Origin: JBFGJH01 sp041586155
GTDB lineage: Bacteria; Actinomycetota; Acidimicrobiia; Spongiisociales; JAENVV01
Length of the DNA: 27,297 nucleotides
Direction of reading: 5' to 3'
Assembly (NCBI GenBank): GCA_041586155.1
Contig: JBFHAT010000036.1
Location: 1 to 27,297, forward strand
The first letter of the stretch is position 1. Every line of letters starts with the position of its first letter. Shown here piece after piece: positions 22,500 through 27,297 of this stretch. The translations under genes were made by a program, and so were the position numbers. The notes under the pieces are model-generated. The model was not told the origin of the DNA, did no database searches, and was given only the letters and a program-made list of their open reading frames with translations.

Positions 22500-23066
22500 A
22501 TGACCACCGCCACCATCACCAGTACGGCCCTGACCGGCGCGTATGCGATCGATCCGAGCCACTCACGAGTCGGTTTCGTCGCCCGCCACGCAATGGTCAC
22601 GAAGGTGCGAGGCACCTTCAACGAGTTCGCCGGTACCGGATATTTCGACCCGGACGACCCCAGCGCCATCAAGATCGAGCTGGAGATCGACGCGCTGAGC
22701 ATCGACACCCGCAACCCCGACCGCGACGCCCATCTGCGCAGCAACGACTTCTTCGACATGGAGCAGTACCCGACGATCAACTTCACGTCGACCGAGGTCG
22801 AGCTGGCGGACGGCATCTACCGGGTGACCGGAGATCTGACCATGAAGGGCGTCACCAAGCCCGTCACGGTCGATTTCGAGTTCACTGGCGCAGCCGTCGA
22901 CCCATACGGCAATCAGCGCATCGGGTTCGAGGGTACGACCACCATCAGCCGCAAGGACTGGGGCGTCAACTGGAACGCCGCCCTCGAAGCAGGCGGGGTA
23001 CTGGTGAGCGAGAAAGTGGGCCTCGAGTTCGAGGTCTCCGCCATCAAGGTCGAAGCCGCCGCCTGA
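22500..23066 (+). CDS. YceI-family lipocalin-like protein
   Basis: A 188-residue YceI-type beta-barrel: GAYAIDPSHSRVGFVARHAMVTKVRGTF opening, FDMEQYPTINFTSTEVE centre, and GDLTMKGVTKPVTVDFEFTG; all are standard for the family, which binds isoprenoids such as polyprenyl chains or quinones. It lacks a signal peptide, as do many actinobacterial members, so it is probably cytoplasmic. AGGAAAGG lies 9 nt before ATG 22500. It is controlled by a strong promoter facing that of marR and followed by a good hairpin. Confidence 0.9.
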   Translation: MTTATITSTALTGAYAIDPSHSRVGFVARHAMVTKVRGTFNEFAGTGYFDPDDPSAIKIELEIDALSIDTRNPDRDAHLRSNDFFDMEQYPTINFTSTEVELADGIYRVTGDLTMKGVTKPVTVDFEFTGAAVDPYGNQRIGFEGTTTISRKDWGVNWNAALEAGGVLVSEKVGLEFEVSAIKVEAAA

Positions 23067-23088
23067 GTTCACGACACACGTCATGAGA

Positions 23089-23122
23089 GAGAGGCCGGGC
23101 ACGCCCGGCCTCTCCTTGTCTT
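23089..23122 (+). terminator. Terminator after yceI
   Basis: GAGAGGCCGGGC (23089-23100) is a perfect inverted repeat of 23103-23114. It is followed by CTTGTCTTG, a weak T-rich tail. It begins 22 bp after the yceI stop and 22 bp before the end of the opposite gene, so it may work both ways. Confidence 0.7.
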
Positions 23123-23136
23123 GATCATCGGGCCAT

Positions 23137-23547
23137 TCAGGAGTCGAGGCGCTGCAACGCTTCATCCCAGACGAGCGGGATGGCGTCGGCCGGTACCTTC
23201 CATCGCTTGGTCTCGAACTTCTCCATCATCGGCGAAGTGACCCTCACCGCCGTGTTGTGCTCGGCGTCACGGACAAAATCACCCAACGCCTTGCCATTGA
23301 CCCAGGCCGACAGCGTCCAAAACCGGGTGGGAAAGTCTCCTCGGAACGAGTAGCCGATCAACCCCGGAGTGCGGCGTAACTGGCGCATCACCATGAGGGT
23401 GTGCCACTCGAACCGCGGCAGGCTCCATGCCGAGGCGAGCTCGAGGTAGGTAGCGAGCGCTAGGTGCTCGCGGTCTGCGTCCGGTTCGGAGTACCAGCGC
23501 CAAGACGTGCCTCCTTCGATCTTGGTCTTCCTCGGTCGGTCCGTCAC
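23137..23547 (-). CDS. ABM-like (DUF3291/spheroidene-monooxygenase-type) small protein
   Basis: A 136-residue protein that looks like a dimeric alpha-beta barrel of the antibiotic-biosynthesis-monooxygenase type. Supporting stretches are LALATYLELASAWSLPRFEW, QLRRTPGLIGYSFRGDFPTRFWTLSAW, and the late RWKVPADAIPLVWDEAL. The role is unknown; relatives act on quinones, heme or aromatic polyketides, or are uncharacterised. GTG 23547 is chosen because AGGAGG (23560-23555) sits 7 nt upstream; ATG 23574 would overlap that site. It is divergent from the AraC regulator. Confidence 0.6.
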   Translation of the reverse strand: MTDRPRKTKIEGGTSWRWYSEPDADREHLALATYLELASAWSLPRFEWHTLMVMRQLRRTPGLIGYSFRGDFPTRFWTLSAWVNGKALGDFVRDAEHNTAVRVTSPMMEKFETKRWKVPADAIPLVWDEALQRLDS

Positions 23548-23633
23548 GCATGCACCTCCTGGCGGATCCGCCATCGACCCTACTGACGCCGGCCGATACG
23601 TTCCATGGGCGAAACAATCGATCCCATACGCAA

Positions 23634-23658
23634 TCGTCTACAGAGCTTGTTGAGACGA
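23634..23658. promoter_or_regulatory. Dyad in the AraC/ABM-like divergent region
   Basis: TCGTCT (23634-23639) and AGACGA (23653-23658) are perfect inverted repeats 13 nt apart, midway between the two divergent starts. It is a possible regulator site. The arms are only 6 bp, so chance is possible. Confidence 0.25.
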
Positions 23659-23695
23659 ATGATCGCCTCAGCCGGTCGTCGCATGCGCCAACCTC

Positions 23696-23701
23696 TATGC
23701 T
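23696..23701 (+). promoter_or_regulatory. -10 element of the AraC regulator gene
   Basis: TATGCT ends 7 nt before ATG 23709, fitting a leaderless start; no ribosome binding site is seen there. No clear -35 is visible. Confidence 0.35.
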
Positions 23702-23708
23702 CGGCATC

Positions 23709-24659
23709 ATGGATGCGCTGGTCGAACTGCTCGACGGTCCTCGCGCCCGAGGCGCCTTTCTGCTCCGCTCCATCCTCAGCCCGCCCTGGTCACTCCGGAT
23801 CGAGGACGAGGCTCCCCTCACCGTGGTGACCGTGGTGGAAGGGGACGCCTGGATCGTGCCCGAGAGCGACGAGCCTCGCCGTGTCCGCGCCGGTGATGTC
23901 GCCGTATTGCGTGGACCCGACCACTACGTCGCAGCCGACGCCCCCGACACGCCGCCACAGGTGATCATCCACCCCGGCCAGCGGTGCACCACCGTCGACG
24001 GCGACGATGTGTATCAGGACATGGCGCTTGGGGTGCGGACATGGGGCAACGATCCGGAAGGGTCGACCATCCTCCTGACGGGCACCTACGCCATGGACGG
24101 CGAGGTGAGCCGCCGCCTCCTCGAGGCGCTTCCCGGTGTGGCCGTGGTGGAGCGAGAGGCGCTCGAGCGAAAACTGATCGACTTGCTCTCCGAGGAGGTC
24201 ACGAGCGAAGAGCCGGGGCAGAAGGCGATCCTGGACCGTCTGCTCGACTTGCTGGTCGTCGTGGTGCTGAGAGCGTGGTTCGCTCGACCTGATGCCGAAG
24301 CGCCTGACTGGTACCTGGCTCGCAGTCACCCCGTGGCAGGTCCGGCGCTGAGAATGATGCACAACCACCCCGCCCATCCGTGGACGGTCGAGGAGCTGGC
24401 GAAGGCCGTGGGCGTGTCCCGAGCAGCGTTCGCGCGCAAATTCTCCGCAGCGGTCGGTCAGCCGCCCATGACGTACCTGACTTCATGGCGGATGGCGATG
24501 GCGGCAGACTTGCTCCTCCAGTCCGAGACCACGATTGGGGCCGTGGCGCGCCAGGTGGGATACGGCAGTCCGTATGCGCTCAGCACTGCCTTCAAGCGCC
24601 TCTACGGCGTGAGCCCCCAGCAGTACCGCAAGTCACGGCAAAGCCGGGGACAGCCGTGA
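23709..24659 (+). CDS. AraC-family regulator with cupin sensor domain
   Basis: A 316-residue regulator. Residues 1-200 form a cupin-type sensor of the kind seen in many actinobacterial AraC proteins (MDALVELLDGPRARGAFLLR, then SPPWSLRIEDEAPL, then RAGDVAVLRGPDHY). Two helix-turn-helix units follow at about 225-315 (WTVEELAKAVGVSRAAFARKF and TIGAVARQVGYGSPYALSTAF), ending KRLYGVSPQQYRK. ATG 23709 is preferred because the family usually begins at MDAL; ATG 23697 is the alternative and longer frames run into the intergenic region. It probably controls the divergent ABM-like gene, itself, or both. Confidence 0.88.
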   Translation: MDALVELLDGPRARGAFLLRSILSPPWSLRIEDEAPLTVVTVVEGDAWIVPESDEPRRVRAGDVAVLRGPDHYVAADAPDTPPQVIIHPGQRCTTVDGDDVYQDMALGVRTWGNDPEGSTILLTGTYAMDGEVSRRLLEALPGVAVVEREALERKLIDLLSEEVTSEEPGQKAILDRLLDLLVVVVLRAWFARPDAEAPDWYLARSHPVAGPALRMMHNHPAHPWTVEELAKAVGVSRAAFARKFSAAVGQPPMTYLTSWRMAMAADLLLQSETTIGAVARQVGYGSPYALSTAFKRLYGVSPQQYRKSRQSRGQP

Positions 24660-24731
24660 GAGACCTCTGCCGACCTCGCACCGAGCCCAATGACGGGATA
24701 GCGAGCCGAAGCTCACACGGAAGGGAGCGGC

Positions 24732-25346
24732 ATGGCGTCCGATGAGCTGCTGCTCACTATCGCTCGGATCTCCGCAAGCCTCATCGGGCTCTTCTTGGTC
24801 GGCATGATCTTCTTCATCCAGACCGGCTTCAGCCGGCTCGAGCAGTCCCGGAGCGTCGTGGAGCCCTACTTCCGGGCTAGCACCCGCATCGTCCTGATCG
24901 TGTTCACCATCCCGTTGGGTGTGTCGTTGACGATGGTGGCGTTGCCGGTCGGATGGAGCCGACTGTTGTTCATCGCGCTCGTGCTGGGCCTGATCGCCGC
25001 CAACATCAGCACCGTGGGCCTGTTGCGCCCCCTGGTCGAGGCAACCCGATCGCGGCTCTTGTGGGCGAACGAGATCGTGTCGACCGCCGCCGCCGCCGTC
25101 ATGGTTGTCCTCCCCTTCATCACCGGAGGTTTGGCTCCCGACCGCAACGATCTCGTTCCTTCGATTCTCATCGCACTCGGGCTGGGGTTTCTCAGCACTT
25201 GCGTATTGGTCCTCACGCTGTTCGACGTCGCCGCCTTCGAACGGGCCGAGTTGGGCTCCAGCGCCGATCACGCTTTGCCGGCCGGCAACGACGACGAAGG
25301 AGACCCACCCGAACGATCGCATCCCTGGTCACCGCCGCCGACCTGA
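24732..25346 (+). CDS. Small integral membrane protein, unknown function
   Basis: A 204-residue protein with about five transmembrane segments (residues 8-30, 52-70, 76-98, 112-132, 142-165) and a hydrophilic acidic tail rich in Asp, Pro and Ser. No family is recognised. GGAAGGGAG stands before ATG 24732. It is followed 101 bp later by the thioredoxin-like gene, which has its own promoter, so the two are probably separate units. Confidence 0.68.
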   Translation: MASDELLLTIARISASLIGLFLVGMIFFIQTGFSRLEQSRSVVEPYFRASTRIVLIVFTIPLGVSLTMVALPVGWSRLLFIALVLGLIAANISTVGLLRPLVEATRSRLLWANEIVSTAAAAVMVVLPFITGGLAPDRNDLVPSILIALGLGFLSTCVLVLTLFDVAAFERAELGSSADHALPAGNDDEGDPPERSHPWSPPPT

Positions 25347-25387
25347 AGCCTTTTCATCCAGTCGCGGACAGGAAGTGCGTTCGGCGC

Positions 25388-25418
25388 TTGACCTTCGACC
25401 GAGTCGAACCGATACCGT
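25388..25418 (+). promoter_or_regulatory. MerR-type promoter with spacer dyad
   Basis: TTGACC (25388-25393) and TACCGT (25413-25418) are 19 bp apart, too long for normal use but the hallmark of MerR-regulated promoters. The spacer holds the perfect dyad TTCGAC-CGA-GTCGAA (25394-25408). No MerR gene is in the window. Confidence 0.5.
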
Positions 25419-25447
25419 GCCGCGTCGAGACGACCAGGACGCTGTGG

Positions 25448-25756
25448 ATGCGGATCACTTTGCAGTACTTCGACGACTGCCCCAATTGGAAGACCCTCGA
25501 CCGACGCCTCCGGAGGCTCATCGCCGAAGGCGCCATCGACGCTGAGCTCGATCACGTACTGATCGATGGGCCTGAGGCGGCGATCACCCATTGCTTCCGT
25601 GGGTCTCCGACCATGCTCGTCGATGGGATCGATCCCTTCGCCGCCCCCGACTCCCCGATTGGCATGTCGTGCCGGATCTACCAGACCGACGCCGGAACGG
25701 CCGGATCGCCGACGTACGAGCAAATCAGGCAGGTGCTGGACAGGAGCCGGCCGTAG
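25448..25756 (+). CDS. Thioredoxin-like DF-family small protein
   Basis: A 102-residue thioredoxin-fold protein of the type called DF-family (seleno)protein. It starts MRITLQYFDDCPNW, with the likely reactive cysteine at residue 11, a place where selenocysteine is reported in relatives. The middle HCFRGSPTMLVDGIDPF and the late GMSCRIYQT with an extra Cys are typical. Its function is unknown; relatives occur with mercury and redox genes. AGGA lies 8 nt before ATG 25448. A MerR-type promoter stands about 30 bp upstream. Confidence 0.72.
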   Translation: MRITLQYFDDCPNWKTLDRRLRRLIAEGAIDAELDHVLIDGPEAAITHCFRGSPTMLVDGIDPFAAPDSPIGMSCRIYQTDAGTAGSPTYEQIRQVLDRSRP

Positions 25757-25763
25757 GTGCCTT

Positions 25764-25791
25764 GCCGGGGCGAGCGACCCGCCCCGGCTTT
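25764..25791. terminator. Bidirectional terminator
   Basis: GCCGGGGCG (25764-25772) pairs with CGCCCCGGC (25780-25788) across a 7-nt loop and is followed by TTT. It lies between two convergent stops (25756 and 25799). Confidence 0.65.
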
Positions 25792-25798
25792 GGCTTGC

Positions 25799-27190
25799 CT
25801 AGACAGATGCATCCAATCCGTGGTCGAACCGATTGGTCGGATCGAGTTGAGCCTTGACCGAAGCCAGGCGCCGGGCTGCTTCGACCCCGATCCCTCGCTC
25901 CACGCCGTGGCGACGTTCGTCGCCTTCGGCGTAGTTGAGGTACAGGCCCCCGGTGAGGTCGGCGGCGATCCTGTCAGCGAGCCCGACGATGAGAGACCGG
26001 ATGGCCAAGACATCCTCGGGCGTGGGGCTGACGCCCACCAACTCGAGGAGCATGCTCGCATTTCGGTTGCCAAACGCCGAGAGGCCCGAGCCCCGTGCCA
26101 GCGCTCCGCCGGCGTGACGGATCTCCGTGTGGACGAGGAGCGGCTCCCCGTCTTCGGGGAACATCGCCTCGACGAGTTCGGCGATGGTGTTGTCGCCGAG
26201 ACCTTTCAGCCACAGCCCGGTTCCCTCGTTCGGAACCGGCTCGAGTGGATCCTGGCTGACCTCTTCGATGCGAGCGAACGGCAACGGCCCGAACTGGTCG
26301 ATCAACGGCTCCCGCCACTTGCGCCAATGGGACAGAAGTCGCTCGCCCTCTTCGGCTGGTCCGTCGTACGCTCCCCGTACGAGCACCATCGACGCGCCCC
26401 GGAGCTCCTCCGGCACGTCGTCGGTCGGGGGAAAGTTGAGCATCGTGACCGCCGACGTCAGGTCTTCGGGGACCGTCTCGATCCAGTCGCGCCAGCGCTG
26501 CATCACTTCGGTCGCCATCTCGGCCGGATAGAAGAGGTTCCCGGCGTACAGCTCGGTGATCGGATACAACTGGGCGACCATCTCGGTGACGACACCGAGA
26601 TGTCCGGCCCCTGCCCCACGCAACGCCCAGAACAGGTCGGGGTTCTTATCCGCCGATGCCCGGACGATTTCCCCGGTGGCGGTGACGACCTTGAACGAGA
26701 GGGCGCTGTCGGCGCTGGTGCCGTACTTGCGTGCCAGCCAACCCAGGCCACCGCCCAACGTGTAGCCGACCGCCGAGACGTCAGGCGTGGATCCGAGCAG
26801 CGGCGCCAACCCGTGGGGCACGACCGCATCGAGCACCGCCTGCCATTTGGCGCCACCTCCGATCCGGGCCGTGCGGTTTTCGGGATACACGCGCACCTTG
26901 CGCATCTTCGACATGTTGATGAGCAACGCGTCGTGTGCCGCACGTGTCGGACCGTGACCGGTCGATTGGATGGCGATCGACACGCGGTGCCGGTGGGCCC
27001 AGCGCACTGCCTCCACCACTCCACGAGTGGAGCGAGGGACCGCAACTGCGATGGGTCGGTGCTCGACCGCCATGTTCCAGGCGGCTCTTCCTCGGTCGTA
27101 GCCGGACTCCCCGGGCTGGTACAGCTCCAAGTCGTAGGAGTTGCCCAACTCGCCGAGCATCTGCGAAGGGGAAACATGGGTGAGGGTCAT
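25799..27190 (-). CDS. FAD-binding oxidoreductase of the BBE-like (PCMH) family
   Basis: A 463-residue flavoprotein. The PCMH FAD domain spans about 40-215, with IQSTGHGPT holding the histidine expected to bind FAD covalently, and GYTLGGGLGWLARKYGTSAD. The second cysteine link of bicovalent members is absent here. The C-terminal BBE segment reads YLNYAEGDE, and DPTNRFDHGL closes the protein. The substrate is unknown; relatives oxidise sugars, alkaloids or phenolics. AGGAGAA stands before ATG 27190. It is divergent from a TetR-type gene with palindromes between, so it is probably TetR-controlled. Confidence 0.87.
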   Translation of the reverse strand: MTLTHVSPSQMLGELGNSYDLELYQPGESGYDRGRAAWNMAVEHRPIAVAVPRSTRGVVEAVRWAHRHRVSIAIQSTGHGPTRAAHDALLINMSKMRKVRVYPENRTARIGGGAKWQAVLDAVVPHGLAPLLGSTPDVSAVGYTLGGGLGWLARKYGTSADSALSFKVVTATGEIVRASADKNPDLFWALRGAGAGHLGVVTEMVAQLYPITELYAGNLFYPAEMATEVMQRWRDWIETVPEDLTSAVTMLNFPPTDDVPEELRGASMVLVRGAYDGPAEEGERLLSHWRKWREPLIDQFGPLPFARIEEVSQDPLEPVPNEGTGLWLKGLGDNTIAELVEAMFPEDGEPLLVHTEIRHAGGALARGSGLSAFGNRNASMLLELVGVSPTPEDVLAIRSLIVGLADRIAADLTGGLYLNYAEGDERRHGVERGIGVEAARRLASVKAQLDPTNRFDHGLDASV

Positions 27191-27213
27191 GGTCTTCTCC
27201 TGAGGTACTACTA

Positions 27214-27261
27214 GACCAACTAGTCGGTCGGAACATACAAACAGACTGGTCGGTCTGTCAA
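27214..27261 (-). promoter_or_regulatory. Promoter of the BBE-like gene with TetR-type palindromes
   Basis: On the minus strand TTGACA (27261-27256) and TATGTT (27237-27232) are 18 bp apart. ACAGACTGGTCGGTCTGT (27241-27258), with perfect 6-bp arms, covers the -35 end and spacer. A second dyad with two mismatches, GACCAACTAGTCGGTC, lies at 27214-27229. Both share GGTC/GACC cores, as TetR operators do. Confidence 0.6.
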
Positions 27262-27265
27262 GTGG

Positions 27266-27271
27266 TATATT
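27266..27271 (+). promoter_or_regulatory. -10 element of the TetR-type gene
   Basis: TATATT ends 7 nt before GTG 27279, which fits a leaderless transcript. No convincing -35 is seen; that area is filled by the palindrome. Confidence 0.4.
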
Positions 27272-27278
27272 TCAGCTC

Positions 27279-27297
27279 GTGACGACGACCGACACGC
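27279..27297 (+). CDS. Start of a probable TetR-family regulator (cut by window edge)
   Basis: Only six codons are visible (GTG, then Thr-Thr-Thr-Asp-Thr). The call rests on the divergent position, the TetR-like palindromes and the -10 box 7 nt upstream, not on protein sequence. Confidence 0.35.

Noticed and set aside
25757..27214. Plus-strand ORF of 485 codons opposite the FAD oxidoreductase
   Set aside because: It is an antisense shadow. The minus-strand protein has clear PCMH and BBE features.
1..27297. Mobile elements, CRISPR arrays, tRNA or rRNA
   Set aside because: I saw no transposase or integrase motifs, no regular repeat-spacer pattern and no RNA gene signature. The neighbourhood looks like stable chromosome.

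Overview
The window looks like ordinary chromosome from a high-GC actinobacterium. Class Acidimicrobiia is my guess, but nothing here proves it. The signs are high GC with G/C-biased third codon positions, GTG/TTG starts, very tight or 4-nt-overlapping gene pairs, and several start codons only 6-9 nt downstream of a -10-like hexamer, which suggests leaderless mRNAs. I saw no transposase, integrase, CRISPR array, tRNA or rRNA. The first 249 bases hold no gene I can support.

Left part (250-8137). After a DUF1801-like protein (-) and a small lipoprotein (+), a co-directional minus-strand run covers 8137 to 1683. Read 5' to 3' it holds two tiny ORFs (40 and 45 codons), a single-cysteine OsmC-like protein, an FMO-like flavoprotein, a PHBH-fold flavoprotein, a Fur/Zur-type regulator, and a zinc-type ABC uptake system (binding lipoprotein, ATPase, permease). 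A probable internal promoter with a Fur-like palindrome lies between the regulator and the binding protein. Divergent from the run is a 942-residue regulator with an OmpR-type winged helix, a P-loop ATPase and a helical tail. The shared promoter region has three direct repeats at 11-bp phase. This is the best candidate for an undescribed system.

Middle part (11215-16000). There is a RemA/DUF370-like protein and three small VOC-fold proteins. Then comes a PadR regulator with a membrane protein carrying a PadR-associated prefix domain and two further membrane proteins. One of these has its ribosome binding site buried in a hairpin.

Right part (16078-27297). An RsbQ-like hydrolase and RsbP-like PAS/PP2C phosphatase overlap by 4 nt. 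They are followed by an FUSC-type membrane protein, a stand-alone E2-type acyltransferase core, a GNAT protein and a sulfite-oxidase-like molybdoenzyme. Next are a fragment of an NHL-type beta-propeller protein, a MarR/YceI divergent pair with back-to-back promoters, and a small ABM-like protein divergent from an AraC regulator. Last come a small membrane protein, a thioredoxin-like DF-family protein behind a MerR-type promoter, and a BBE-type FAD oxidoreductase divergent from a TetR-type gene cut by the window edge.

Most genes are small stress, redox and regulatory units, each next to its own regulator.
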